NCBI RefSeq assembly: GCF_023517775.1
Contig: NZ_CP082904.1
Location: 3,658,001-3,722,000, forward strand
Source of the DNA: Mixta hanseatica
Lineage (GTDB): Bacteria; Pseudomonadota; Gammaproteobacteria; Enterobacterales; Enterobacteriaceae
Length of the DNA stretch: 64,000 nucleotides
Direction of reading: 5' to 3'
The notes under the pieces were generated by a model, which had not been told where the DNA came from, searched no databases, and saw only the letters and a list, made by a program, of their open reading frames with translations. Both the position numbers and the translations under genes were made by a program. Shown here in pieces: positions 55,878 to 64,000 of this stretch (position 1 is its first letter; the number at the start of each line of letters is the position of its first letter).

Positions 55878-57368
55878 TTACAGCGTGACGCCGCTTTTAA
55901 AGATCGCCAACTCGCGGAAATCGTTGCGCTCATTGTTGGTTTGCCTGCCGTTCGCGACCTCAACGATATAATCAACAAAGCGATCCAGCAGCGTCTCCAT
56001 CGGCGTGTCCAGCACCAGCGGACCGGCGTTAAAATCGATCCAGTGCGGCTTACGTTCCGCCAGTTCGCTATTGGTAGCGATTTTTATCGTTGGCACAAAC
56101 CCGCCGTAAGGGGTGCCGCGTCCGGTAGTAAACAGCACCATATGGCAGCCCGCTCCCGCCAGCGCGCTGGTCGCCACCGCATCGTTGCCCGGCGCGCTAA
56201 GCAGATTTAGCCCCGGCTGCCGCAGACGCTCGCCATACTTCAGCACATCCACTACCTGGCTCTGCCCGGCTTTTTGCGTACAGCCCAACGATTTCTCTTC
56301 CAGCGTGGTAATGCCGCCCGCCTTGTTTCCCGGCGAGGGATTTTCATAAATCGGCTGCTGATGAGCGATAAAATAGCGTTTGAAATCGTTGATCATTGCT
56401 ACCGTTTTCTCGAAAGTCGCCTCGTCGCGACAGCGGCTCATCAGGATGCGTTCAGCGCCAAACATCTCCGGCACTTCGGTCAGGACGGTGGTCCCGCCGT
56501 TGGCGATCATCCGATCGGAAAAACGTCCCAGCAGCGGATTAGCGGTAATGCCGGAAAAACCATCTGAGCCGCCGCATTCCAGCCCGAATTTTAATTCGCT
56601 CAGCTTTCCTGGCTGGCGCCGATCGTGGCGCATGGTTTGATAGAGCTGATGCAGACGTTCCAGCCCCGCCTCTACCTCATCTTCCTGCTGCTGGCAGATC
56701 ATAAAGCTAACGCGCTCGCTGTCGTAGTCGCCCAGCGTATCGCGGAACACATCAACCTGATTGTTCTCGCAGCCCAGACCAATCACCAGCACCGCGCCGG
56801 CATTGGGATGACGCACCATATTTTGCAGCATAGTGCGGGTGTTCTCATGATCCTGCCCCAGCTGTGAGCAGCCAAACGGATGGCTGAAAAGATGCACGCC
56901 ATCAATGCCGGCGGCATCGTCGGTTTCACGTAAAAAGCGTTGCAGGATCTGACGCGCAATGCCGTTGACGCAGCCGACGGTCGGCAGGATCCACAGTTCA
57001 TTGCGTATTCCCACTTCGCCGTTAGCGCGGCGGTAAACCTGGACTTCACGGTCGGCGGCCTGCGGCGGCAGCGTGATAAAATCGGGCTGATAGTGATACT
57101 CATCCAGATCGCTGAGGTTAGTGCGCGCATTTTGCGCATGAACATGCTCACCCGCCGCGATCGGCTGCGTGGCGTGGCCAATCGGCAAACCATATTTGAT
57201 CACATGCTCATCAACGGCGATGGGCCGCAGCGCAAACTTATGTCCGCGGGCTACCGGCTGACGCAACGTAACGGTAACCTCATCCAGCGTCAGCACGCTA
57301 CCTTCGTCCAGATCGCTGAGCGCGACGGCGACGTTATCGCGCGGCGCTATTTTAATCGCTTGTTGCAT
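55878..57368 (-). CDS. uxaA: altronate dehydratase UxaA
   Basis: 496 residues (E. coli 495). UxaA dehydrates D-altronate to 2-keto-3-deoxy-gluconate in galacturonate breakdown. The small N-terminal SAF domain (about 1-95) is followed by the large catalytic domain with GCVNGIARQ, FSHPFGCSQLGQDHENTRTM, GLGCENNQ and the GLECGGSDGFSGITANP segment (about 267-283) supplying metal-binding residues. Third gene of uxaCBA, 12 bases after uxaB. Confidence 0.95.
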   Translation of the reverse strand: MQQAIKIAPRDNVAVALSDLDEGSVLTLDEVTVTLRQPVARGHKFALRPIAVDEHVIKYGLPIGHATQPIAAGEHVHAQNARTNLSDLDEYHYQPDFITLPPQAADREVQVYRRANGEVGIRNELWILPTVGCVNGIARQILQRFLRETDDAAGIDGVHLFSHPFGCSQLGQDHENTRTMLQNMVRHPNAGAVLVIGLGCENNQVDVFRDTLGDYDSERVSFMICQQQEDEVEAGLERLHQLYQTMRHDRRQPGKLSELKFGLECGGSDGFSGITANPLLGRFSDRMIANGGTTVLTEVPEMFGAERILMSRCRDEATFEKTVAMINDFKRYFIAHQQPIYENPSPGNKAGGITTLEEKSLGCTQKAGQSQVVDVLKYGERLRQPGLNLLSAPGNDAVATSALAGAGCHMVLFTTGRGTPYGGFVPTIKIATNSELAERKPHWIDFNAGPLVLDTPMETLLDRFVDYIVEVANGRQTNNERNDFRELAIFKSGVTL

Positions 57369-57380
57369 AGCCGGTATTCC

Positions 57381-58826
57381 TCATTGTGGTAATGCCGCCC
57401 GCATACCGTGAGCGGTGATATTTTGCAGGTGTTGCGTAACGGCATCGACCAGGCCGGGCTGCTGGCTAAGATCGCACTGCCAGTGCTGCTCATCGCTCAG
57501 TACCGCCTGTACCAGCTGCTGCAGCGAGATCGCGCCCTGCGCCTGCTGCGGCCACAGCGTGGCAAAGCGATCCAGCCACTGCGCATCATCCTGCAGGGGA
57601 TAACGCTCGCCGTTGCGCTCGCCGCAGTAGTAAGCGATCAGCGCCGCCAGCGCGAAAGTTATGCGCGTCGGCCAACGGCCGTTCTGCTGATATCCGGTTA
57701 GCAACTGCGGCAGCAGACGCGTACGGAATTTGGTCATGCTATTTAACGCAATCGCCGACAGCTGATGGTGAATGAAGGGGTTACGGAAACGGCCCAGCAC
57801 CGCATCTGCAAAGCGATGTAGATCCTCAGCCGGCAAATCCAGCGTGGGGATTACCTCTTCGCGCAGCATGGCGTCGATAAAATCCGCGATGCGGCTGTCA
57901 TTCATCGCCTCGCCGACGGTATCCAGCCCGGCGAGCCAGGCTACCGGCACCATCGCCGTATGCGCGCCGTTCAGGATTGCCACCTTTTGCTCTTTCCACG
58001 GCTTGATATCTTCCACCAGCCGGACATTAAGCGGCAGTGCCGTTAGACGCAGCTCATCGGCTACCTGCTGCGGCCCCTGAATAACGAACTGGTAAAAAAC
58101 CTCGCCCGCCACCAGCAACGGATCGCGATAGCCCAGCGAGTTAAACAGCGCTTCGGCCTCCGCCGCCGGATAACCGGGAACAATGCGATCCACCAGCGTG
58201 TTGCAGAAAATATTGTGCTGTTTAACCCAGGCGCTAAACGCTGCGGGCAGCTGCCAGCCTTCGGCATAGCGCAGTACCAGCTCACGCAGCGCGTCGCCGT
58301 TATGATCGATCAGCTCGCAGGGCAGAATGATCCAGCCTTTATCCGCGGCGCCGGAAAAATGCTGCCAGCGCGCCCACAGTAACTGAGTCACCTTGCCGGG
58401 GAACGAGCGGGCCGGCCGATCTTCCAGCCGATCGTCGGCGTTAAAGGCGATGCCCGCCTCGGTGGTGTTGGAAAACATAAAGCGAATCTGCGCGTCCTGC
58501 GCCAGCGCGATAAACGCATCAAACTGCCGATATGGCTGAATTTCCTGATTCACCGAACGGATCAGACGCGGCTCGCTCACCACCTCTCCCTGCGCATTCA
58601 GCCCACGGATCAGCGCGGTATAGAGCCCATCCTGATGGTTAAGCGTGTAGTCGGCAGGACGATTGGTTGGCCGCACCACCGTAACGCCGGCGTCCAGGTC
58701 GCTGTGGGCATTCAGTAAATCGATCTGCCAGTCGATAAACGCGCGTAGAAAATTGCCTTCGCCAAACTGGATGATGCGCGTGGGATACTGCGCGCCGGGA
58801 AAGTTTTTGCGATTCAGTGTTTGCAT
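57381..58826 (-). CDS. uxaB: tagaturonate reductase (altronate oxidoreductase) UxaB
   Basis: 481 residues (E. coli 483), polyol/mannonate dehydrogenase family. UxaB reduces D-tagaturonate to D-altronate with NADH. The N-terminal NAD-binding segment is [17 protein letters not shown] (about 18-34), and the catalytic Lys region is [20 protein letters not shown] (about 273-292). It lies between uxaC and uxaA with gaps of 14 and 12 bases, so all three enzymes are in one operon; in E. coli uxaB is at a separate locus. Confidence 0.95.
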   Translation of the reverse strand: MQTLNRKNFPGAQYPTRIIQFGEGNFLRAFIDWQIDLLNAHSDLDAGVTVVRPTNRPADYTLNHQDGLYTALIRGLNAQGEVVSEPRLIRSVNQEIQPYRQFDAFIALAQDAQIRFMFSNTTEAGIAFNADDRLEDRPARSFPGKVTQLLWARWQHFSGAADKGWIILPCELIDHNGDALRELVLRYAEGWQLPAAFSAWVKQHNIFCNTLVDRIVPGYPAAEAEALFNSLGYRDPLLVAGEVFYQFVIQGPQQVADELRLTALPLNVRLVEDIKPWKEQKVAILNGAHTAMVPVAWLAGLDTVGEAMNDSRIADFIDAMLREEVIPTLDLPAEDLHRFADAVLGRFRNPFIHHQLSAIALNSMTKFRTRLLPQLLTGYQQNGRWPTRITFALAALIAYYCGERNGERYPLQDDAQWLDRFATLWPQQAQGAISLQQLVQAVLSDEQHWQCDLSQQPGLVDAVTQHLQNITAHGMRAALPQ

Positions 58827-58840
58827 GACATCTCCGTGCC

Positions 58841-60250
58841 TTAAAGCTCAATGCCGAAATAGTCGCGGGCATTGTTAAAGCAGATGTTTTTCACCATATT
58901 GCCCAGCAGATCGATATCCGCAGGCGCTTCGCCGTTTTCCACCCAGCGGCCAATCATCTGGCACAGCAGACGACGGAAATATTCGTGACGCGTATAAGAA
59001 AGGAAGCTGCGGCTGTCGGTTAACATGCCGACAAAGCGGCTCAGCAGGCCTATTTGCGCCAGCTGCGTCATCTGCCGTTGCATGCCGTCCAGCTGATCGT
59101 TAAACCACCACGCGGAGCCAAACTGCATCTTGCCCGGCTCGCCTTCACCCTGAAAATTCCCAGCCATGGTCGCCAGCACTTCGTTATCACGCGGGTTGAG
59201 GCAGTAAAGAATGGTTTTCGGCAGCGCATTATTGCGGTTTTGCGCATCGAGCAGACGCGCCAGCGGCTCAGCCAGCGGACGATCGTTAATCGAGTCAAAG
59301 CCGACATCCGGCCCCAGCAGCTGCAGTTGACGACGATTATTATTGCGTAGCGCGCCGATATGATATTGCTGCACCCAGCCGCGGCGGGCGTACTCGGCGC
59401 CCAGCCAGACCAGCACTGCGGTTTTAAACTGCGCCATTTCCTGTTCTGAAGGCAGGCTTCCCTGCAGGCGACGCGCCAGGATCTCATCCAGCGTGGCGTC
59501 GTCCGCTTCGGCAAACAGCACCACATCCAGCGCATGATCGGAAACTTTACAGCCGTGCGCGGCAAAATGGTCGAGGCGCTTGCTAAGCGCGCGCCGTAAA
59601 TCATCGAAGCGGCGGATATCGGTATCCGCTACCGCGCCAAGCTTATGCATGTAGTCGGTAAAGCCTTCTGCTTCAATATTGAACGCTTTATCAGGACGCC
59701 AGCTCGGCAATACTTTAATGGTAAAGCTCGTATCCTGCGCCAGGCGCTGATGATGCTGTAAATCGTCTACCGGGTCATCGGTCGTGCCCACCATACGTAC
59801 GTTCATCTGCTGCATGATGCCGCGCGCGCTAAATTCATCCTGCGCCAACAGCGCGTTGCACTCATCCCAGATGCGATCGGCAGTTTTTTCCGATAGCAGC
59901 ACGTTGGTGATGCCAAACGGGCGACGCAGTTCAAGATGGGTCCAGTGATAAAGCGGATTGCCGATGGTATGCGGAACGGTGCGCGCCCAGGCGTTAAATT
60001 TCTCGCGGTCGCTGGCATCGCCGGTACAGAGCGCTTCCGGCACGCCGTTAGCCCGCATGGCGCGCCATTTATAGTGATCGCCCTTCAGCCAGATATCGTA
60101 CAGATTGTTAAAGCGGTAGTTATCTGCGATCTGCTGCGGCGGCAGGTGGCAATGATAATCAAAGATCGGTTGATCGGCCGCGTAGTCGTGATACAGGCGG
60201 CGGGCGAATTCACTATCCAGCAAAAAATCTTCGGTCATAAAACGGGACAT
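58841..60250 (-). CDS. uxaC: glucuronate/galacturonate isomerase UxaC
   Basis: 469 residues (E. coli 470). UxaC isomerises D-glucuronate to D-fructuronate and D-galacturonate to D-tagaturonate. The amidohydrolase-like metal site is suggested by [14 protein letters not shown] (about 29-42); other conserved parts include [13 protein letters not shown] and [16 protein letters not shown] near the end. First gene of the uxaCBA operon, divergent from exuT, with candidate ExuR and CRP sites upstream. Confidence 0.96.
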   Translation of the reverse strand: MSRFMTEDFLLDSEFARRLYHDYAADQPIFDYHCHLPPQQIADNYRFNNLYDIWLKGDHYKWRAMRANGVPEALCTGDASDREKFNAWARTVPHTIGNPLYHWTHLELRRPFGITNVLLSEKTADRIWDECNALLAQDEFSARGIMQQMNVRMVGTTDDPVDDLQHHQRLAQDTSFTIKVLPSWRPDKAFNIEAEGFTDYMHKLGAVADTDIRRFDDLRRALSKRLDHFAAHGCKVSDHALDVVLFAEADDATLDEILARRLQGSLPSEQEMAQFKTAVLVWLGAEYARRGWVQQYHIGALRNNNRRQLQLLGPDVGFDSINDRPLAEPLARLLDAQNRNNALPKTILYCLNPRDNEVLATMAGNFQGEGEPGKMQFGSAWWFNDQLDGMQRQMTQLAQIGLLSRFVGMLTDSRSFLSYTRHEYFRRLLCQMIGRWVENGEAPADIDLLGNMVKNICFNNARDYFGIEL

Positions 60251-60303
60251 TCCGATCTCCTTTTACATGAACGTTAGCGATGCGTTCACCTGATGGCAGG
60301 AAA

Positions 60304-60321
60304 AGTTATCATACCAATTAA
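60304..60321. promoter_or_regulatory. candidate ExuR/UxuR operator, uxaC side
   Basis: AGTTATCATACCAATTAA; its reverse strand contains AATTGGTAT, one full half of the ExuR/UxuR consensus AAATTGGTATACCAATTT, and a weaker second half. About 55 bases upstream of uxaC. Confidence 0.55.
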
Positions 60322-60341
60322 AGCGGCCGCAGCGATTATTT

Positions 60342-60357
60342 TGCGATACAGCTCACA
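60342..60357. promoter_or_regulatory. candidate CRP site, uxaC side
   Basis: TGCGA-TACAGC-TCACA, one mismatch from the CRP core TGTGA-N6-TCACA, 92 bases upstream of uxaC in the uxaC/exuT divergent region. Confidence 0.6.
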
Positions 60358-60462
60358 TATTAGACAACTTCACGCCGCAGATTTGACGTTCAACTGCCCT
60401 GCAAACCAGTAATCACCTGACATTTCTTGGATTTAAGTATCCCATATTACAAAAATGGTTTT

Positions 60463-60478
60463 TGTGATGGCATTCAAC
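60463..60478. promoter_or_regulatory. candidate CRP site, exuT side
   Basis: TGTGA-TGGCAT-TCAAC, two mismatches in the second half-site, 195 bases upstream of exuT. Hexuronate genes are known to be cAMP-CRP dependent in E. coli. Confidence 0.4.
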
Positions 60479-60672
60479 TTTTAAATCTGTATGACAAGTT
60501 ATCGTCAGCCCGTCAGATTTTGCTGAGCAGGAATTTTTCTCACAGGTAAGGAAAGGTAAGGGCAAAGATGCGCTTTTGCCCACGAATGCTCTCTGTCCGC
60601 AGTTGGCTGCGGCGGATCCGCCATAAAAAACAACAGCGGCACGGCCGCAAACAGAACTGGAAGAGGTATGAC

Positions 60673-61977
60673 ATGCGTAAAATAAAAGGGCTACGCTGGT
60701 ATATGATCGGTCTGGTGACCATCGGTACCGTGCTGGGTTACCTGACGCGTAACGCCATTGCCGTAGCCGCGCCAACGCTGGAAGCACAGCTTCACATCAC
60801 CACCCAGCAATACTCTTATATCGTGGCCGCCTACTCCGCCTGCTATACCGTGATGCAGCCGGTGGCCGGTTACATCCTGGATATCCTCGGCACCAAAGTC
60901 GGCTATGCAGTGTTCGCGATTATGTGGGCGATATTCTGCGCCGCCACCGCGCTGGCAAACAGCTGGGGCGGGCTGGCGATAGCACGCGCCGCGGTAGGCG
61001 CCGCCGAAGCGGCGATGATCCCCGCTGGCCTGAAAGCCAGCAGCGAATGGTTTCCGGCCAAAGAGCGTTCTATTGCGGTGGGCTATTTCAACGTTGGCTC
61101 CTCTATCGGCGCGATGGTCGCGCCGCCGCTGGTGGTGTGGGCTATCGTCGCCCACAGCTGGGAAATGGCCTTTATCATTACCGGCGTACTGAGCATGATC
61201 TGGGCGCTATGCTGGCTGCTGTTTTATAAACATCCCAAACAGCAGAAAAAGCTCAGCGATAACGAACGCGACTACATTCTTTCCGGCCAGGAAGCGCAGC
61301 ACCAGATCGACAATGGCAAGAAAATGAGCGCCGGTCAGATCCTGCGTAACCGCCAATTTTGGGGCATCGCGCTGCCGCGCTTTCTGGCGGAGCCGGCGTG
61401 GGGTACGTTTAATGCCTGGATCCCGCTGTTTATGTTTAAAGTTTACGGCTTTAATCTAAAAGAGATCGCCATGTTTGCCTGGATGCCGATGCTGTTCGCC
61501 GATTTGGGCTGCATTGTCGGCGGTTACCTGCCGCCGCTGTTTCAACGGCTGTTTGGCGTAAACCTGATCGTTTCACGCAAGCTGGTGGTAACGATGGGCG
61601 CGGTATTAATGATTGCGCCCGGCACCATCGGCCTGTTTACCAGCCCCTACGTGGCGATTGGTCTGCTGTGCGTAGGCGGCTTTGCGCATCAGGCGCTCTC
61701 CGGCGCGCTGATTACGCTCTCTTCGGATGTCTTTGGCCGTAATGAAGTCGCCACCGCTAACGGGCTGACCGGCATGGCCGCCTGGACCGCCAGCACCATG
61801 TTCGCGCTGGTAGTCGGCGCGCTGGCCGATACGCTGGGCTTCAGTCCACTGTTTGCCGCGCTGGCAGTATTCGATCTGCTGGGCGCAGTAGTTATCTGGA
61901 CGGTATTGAAAAACAAACCGGCCGCCGAACTGGAGCCGACGCCAGCCACGCCTGTTGCCGAACCGGTACGCAGCTAA
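60673..61977 (+). CDS. exuT: hexuronate (galacturonate/glucuronate) MFS transporter ExuT
   Basis: 434 residues (E. coli 432). Proton-linked inner membrane uptake of D-galacturonate and D-glucuronate. Twelve membrane helices; begins [20 protein letters not shown], with [20 protein letters not shown] in helix 4-5 and [20 protein letters not shown] in helix 7. The ATG at 60673 has AAGAGG upstream; longer in-frame starts have no support. Divergent from uxaCBA, so uptake and first catabolic steps are controlled together. Confidence 0.96.
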   Translation: MRKIKGLRWYMIGLVTIGTVLGYLTRNAIAVAAPTLEAQLHITTQQYSYIVAAYSACYTVMQPVAGYILDILGTKVGYAVFAIMWAIFCAATALANSWGGLAIARAAVGAAEAAMIPAGLKASSEWFPAKERSIAVGYFNVGSSIGAMVAPPLVVWAIVAHSWEMAFIITGVLSMIWALCWLLFYKHPKQQKKLSDNERDYILSGQEAQHQIDNGKKMSAGQILRNRQFWGIALPRFLAEPAWGTFNAWIPLFMFKVYGFNLKEIAMFAWMPMLFADLGCIVGGYLPPLFQRLFGVNLIVSRKLVVTMGAVLMIAPGTIGLFTSPYVAIGLLCVGGFAHQALSGALITLSSDVFGRNEVATANGLTGMAAWTASTMFALVVGALADTLGFSPLFAALAVFDLLGAVVIWTVLKNKPAAELEPTPATPVAEPVRS

Positions 61978-62089
61978 CCTGCCGCAGGGCGCGCATCTGC
62001 TGGTGCGCGCCTCGCTCCCCTTCTCTTTTGCTGACGCAGCGCGCATTTCCATCGTCTCACTCTTTGCAGTCATTGGCCTGACGGCCGGT

Positions 62090-62106
62090 AAGTGGTATAA
62101 CAACTT
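62090..62106. promoter_or_regulatory. candidate ExuR operator in front of exuR
   Basis: AAGTGGTATAACAACTT, an imperfect palindrome resembling the ExuR/UxuR consensus AAATTGGTATACCAATTT, ending 28 bases before the exuR ATG. Suggests autoregulation. Confidence 0.5.
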
Positions 62107-62134
62107 ACAGAATATCCCTGCAGGAAACAGACCT

Positions 62135-62905
62135 ATGGAAATCAGCGAACCGCGTCGTCTTTATCAACAGCTGGCCTCAGAACTAAAGAATCGCATTGAA
62201 GGCGGACAGTATCAGCCAGGCGATAAGCTGCCGGCGGAACGTTTAATCGCTGAAGAGATGCAGGTCAGCCGTACCGTGGTACGTGAGGCGATCATCATGT
62301 TGGAGGTGGAAGGCTACGTTGAGGTGCGCAAAGGTTCCGGTATCCATGTGATTTCCAACCAGCAGAACCACCGCGTCATGACTAACAGTCAGCTGGAGTT
62401 TGCTAATTTCGGTCCCTTCGAACTGTTACAGGCGCGTCAGCTGATTGAAAGTAACGTGGCGGAATTTGCCGCAACGCGCGTGACCCGCCAGGACATCGTG
62501 CAGCTGATGGAGATCCAGCAGGAGGCGCGCAAAGAAGATCGCTTCCGCGATTCTGAATGGGATATGCGTTTTCATGTACAAATTGCCATGGCGACGCAAA
62601 ACAGCGCGCTGGCGGCTATTGTTGAGAAAATGTGGCTGCATCGCACCCACAATCCCTACTGGCTGAAACTGCATGAACATATTGACGAACGCTCTATCGG
62701 CAGCTGGTGCAATGACCACGATCTGATCCTGAAGGCTCTGATGCGCAAAGATCCCGCCGCCGCCAAACTGGCGATGTGGCAGCATCTGGAAAACACCCGA
62801 CAGATGTTATTTAATGCCACCACTGACGATTTTGAGTTCAACGTCGACCGCTATATGTTTGCTGAAAACCCGGTTATTCTGCCTGATACCTCCTCTTCCC
62901 GCTAA
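62135..62905 (+). CDS. exuR: hexuronate regulon repressor ExuR
   Basis: 256 residues (E. coli 258). GntR family, FadR subfamily. The winged HTH is at about 10-75 ([41 protein letters not shown]); the FCD effector domain follows with its metal-binding His/Asp residues, including the FHVQIA and NDHDLI segments. It represses uxaCBA, exuT and itself; hexuronates release it. The ATG at 62135 has CAGGAAA upstream and matches E. coli [13 protein letters not shown]. It lies 157 bases after exuT. Confidence 0.96.
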   Translation: MEISEPRRLYQQLASELKNRIEGGQYQPGDKLPAERLIAEEMQVSRTVVREAIIMLEVEGYVEVRKGSGIHVISNQQNHRVMTNSQLEFANFGPFELLQARQLIESNVAEFAATRVTRQDIVQLMEIQQEARKEDRFRDSEWDMRFHVQIAMATQNSALAAIVEKMWLHRTHNPYWLKLHEHIDERSIGSWCNDHDLILKALMRKDPAAAKLAMWQHLENTRQMLFNATTDDFEFNVDRYMFAENPVILPDTSSSR

Positions 62906-62909
62906 AAAA

Positions 62910-62934
62910 AGACGCTTTGCCTAACAAAGCGTCT
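62910..62934 (+). terminator. exuR terminator
   Basis: AGACGCTTTG-CCTAA-CAAAGCGTCT, a perfect 10-bp stem five bases after the exuR stop but without a T-run after it. The rest of the interval to 63240 shows no gene; it should contain the yqjA promoter. Confidence 0.6.
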
Positions 62935-63240
62935 AAAGTCAGCTAAGTTACTTTAGTGTCAGCCAGTGTAAAGCTCCTTTCTGCTAATGATTTTCAACGG
63001 TAAAACTCTCAGACAGTGGTAACTTTCCCTGTCTCGTAAAGGTGGATTTTGTTACAGTTATCCGCCTTTTCTTACCCTTTCGCAGCGGGAAAGAAGAACG
63101 CTTCGTTTTTATCGCCGCTAAAGGCGACAGACGATTACCCGGCCTGAGGTAGCGGCGACTACAATTAACAAAAACTGCCAGCCTGCCCCCGGCCTCTTTA
63201 TTGATGGGCCAGTGTTAACAATGAAGTTCAGGAATAATGA

Positions 63241-63918
63241 ATGGATATTTTAAAAGCGCTGTTGCAAGCCTTATGGCAACAAGATTTTGAGACCCTGTCC
63301 GATCCGACCCTGGTCTGGGCAATTTATGGCGTGCTGTTTATGATTTTGTTTCTGGAGAATGGCCTGCTTCCCGCCGCTTTTCTCCCCGGCGATAGCCTGC
63401 TTATTCTGGTTGGCGTACTGATTGCCAAAGGCACAATGAATTTCCCGCTGACCCTGTTTATCCTCACCACTGCGGCCAGCCTCGGATGCTGGGTTAGCTA
63501 TATTCAGGGCCGCTGGCTGGGCAATACGCCCACCGTGCAAAAATGGCTATCCCATCTGCCCGCGCAGTATCACCAACGCGCCCATCAGATGTTTCATCGC
63601 CATGGCCTCTCCGCCCTGTTAATTGGTCGCTTTATCGCTTTCGTACGTACGCTGCTGCCTACCATTGCCGGCCTTTCCGGCCTGAGCAATACCCGCTTTC
63701 AGTTCTTTAACTGGGTAAGCGCTTTCCTGTGGGTCTTCATCCTGACGGTGTTGGGCTTTGCGCTGGGCAAAACGCCGCTTTTCCGCCGTTATGAAGATGA
63801 GCTGATGTTCTGTCTGATGCTGCTGCCGCTGGTGCTACTGGTGTTCGGTTTGGCGGGGTCGTTGGTGGTGCTGTGGCGTAAACGCAACGGTAACGGCAAG
63901 CAAAAAGGTCAACCCTGA
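63241..63918 (+). CDS. yqjA: DedA-family membrane protein YqjA
   Basis: 225 residues (E. coli 220). Inner membrane protein of the DedA/VTT superfamily, needed with YghB for normal envelope proton homeostasis and linked to lipid-carrier flipping. Key residues of the family are present: Glu in [15 protein letters not shown] (with the Asp of PGDS) and Arg in [19 protein letters not shown]. The stop overlaps the start of mzrA (TGATG), as in the conserved yqjA-mzrA operon. Confidence 0.95.
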   Translation: MDILKALLQALWQQDFETLSDPTLVWAIYGVLFMILFLENGLLPAAFLPGDSLLILVGVLIAKGTMNFPLTLFILTTAASLGCWVSYIQGRWLGNTPTVQKWLSHLPAQYHQRAHQMFHRHGLSALLIGRFIAFVRTLLPTIAGLSGLSNTRFQFFNWVSAFLWVFILTVLGFALGKTPLFRRYEDELMFCLMLLPLVLLVFGLAGSLVVLWRKRNGNGKQKGQP

Positions 63919-64000
63919 TGCAATGGTTACAGCCCCTGTTACGTCAGCCGCTGCGCTGGCTGCTGATCGGATTGCTGGCGATTATCGCCTTTGCGCTGGT
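63918..64000 (+). CDS. mzrA: EnvZ/OmpR modulator MzrA, N-terminal fragment (runs off the window)
   Basis: The first 27 codons read [20 protein letters not shown] and continue IIAFALV, a basic start followed by one membrane helix. Position directly after yqjA with a one-base overlap (TGATG) identifies it as mzrA (yqjB), which links CpxAR to EnvZ by binding the EnvZ sensor. The periplasmic part lies outside the window. Confidence 0.75.
   Translation, partial: MQWLQPLLRQPLRWLLIGLLAIIAFAL

Noticed and set aside
62906-63240. CpxR box upstream of yqjA
   Set aside because: yqjA is CpxR-linked in E. coli, and GTAAA occurs in this interval, but no GTAAA pair with proper spacing was found.

Overview
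The window reads as chromosome of an enterobacterium. Gene order (nudF-yqiB-cpdA, tolC-ygiBC, ribB with its FMN riboswitch, ygiF-glnE-hldE, rpsU-dnaG-rpoD, mug-ileX, fadH/rlmG/ygjP/ygjR/alx/sstT, uxa/exu, yqjA-mzrA) and near-identical protein motifs match Enterobacterales. Departures from Escherichia (uxaB inside the uxaCA operon, a ClC channel between ygjP and ygjR, a UbiK with a long tail, orphan accessory genes) suggest the Erwiniaceae (Pantoea/Erwinia/Mixta-like). The family is an inference, not proven by anything in the window.

Region 1 (1-26550) is core genome: cAMP breakdown (cpdA), outer membrane efflux (tolC), metal uptake (zupT), riboflavin (ribB), ubiquinone (ubiK), LPS heptose (hldE), nitrogen control (glnE), CCA addition, undecaprenyl-PP recycling, folate (folB), phospholipid (plsY), tRNA t6A (tsaD) and the macromolecular synthesis operon rpsU-dnaG-rpoD. 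Two accessory genes sit inside it: a SleB-like hydrolase (7610-7993) and an orphan gene whose product has a class II microcin-type leader and a glycine-zipper core (20038-20325).

Region 2 (26764-31900) follows the tRNA-Ile2 (CAU) gene and is a decaying, AT-richer island. It holds an unrecognised small-gene operon with ATGA/GTGA overlaps (27373-28255) facing a divergent membrane-protein gene, a truncated IS3-type element that cut into another gene, a small secreted Cys-rich protein, a broken tyrosine integrase, an unknown 190-residue protein and a multiply mutated HipA/YjjJ-like kinase gene.

Region 3 (31904-46290) is a metabolic and signalling accessory block: a LysR regulator facing a 2-hydroxyacid dehydrogenase plus MFS transporter, an acetyltransferase, a diguanylate cyclase, a SulP transporter overlapping a beta-carbonic anhydrase, a shortened PgeF/YfiH paralogue, and a BvgS/EvgS-type phosphorelay kinase facing a LuxR-type response regulator.

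Region 4 (46396-64000) returns to core genes: fadH, rlmG, ygjP, a CBS-domain ClC protein, ygjR, alx behind a yybP-ykoY (Mn) riboswitch, sstT, then the hexuronate regulon uxaCBA/exuT/exuR with candidate ExuR and CRP sites, yqjA and the start of mzrA.
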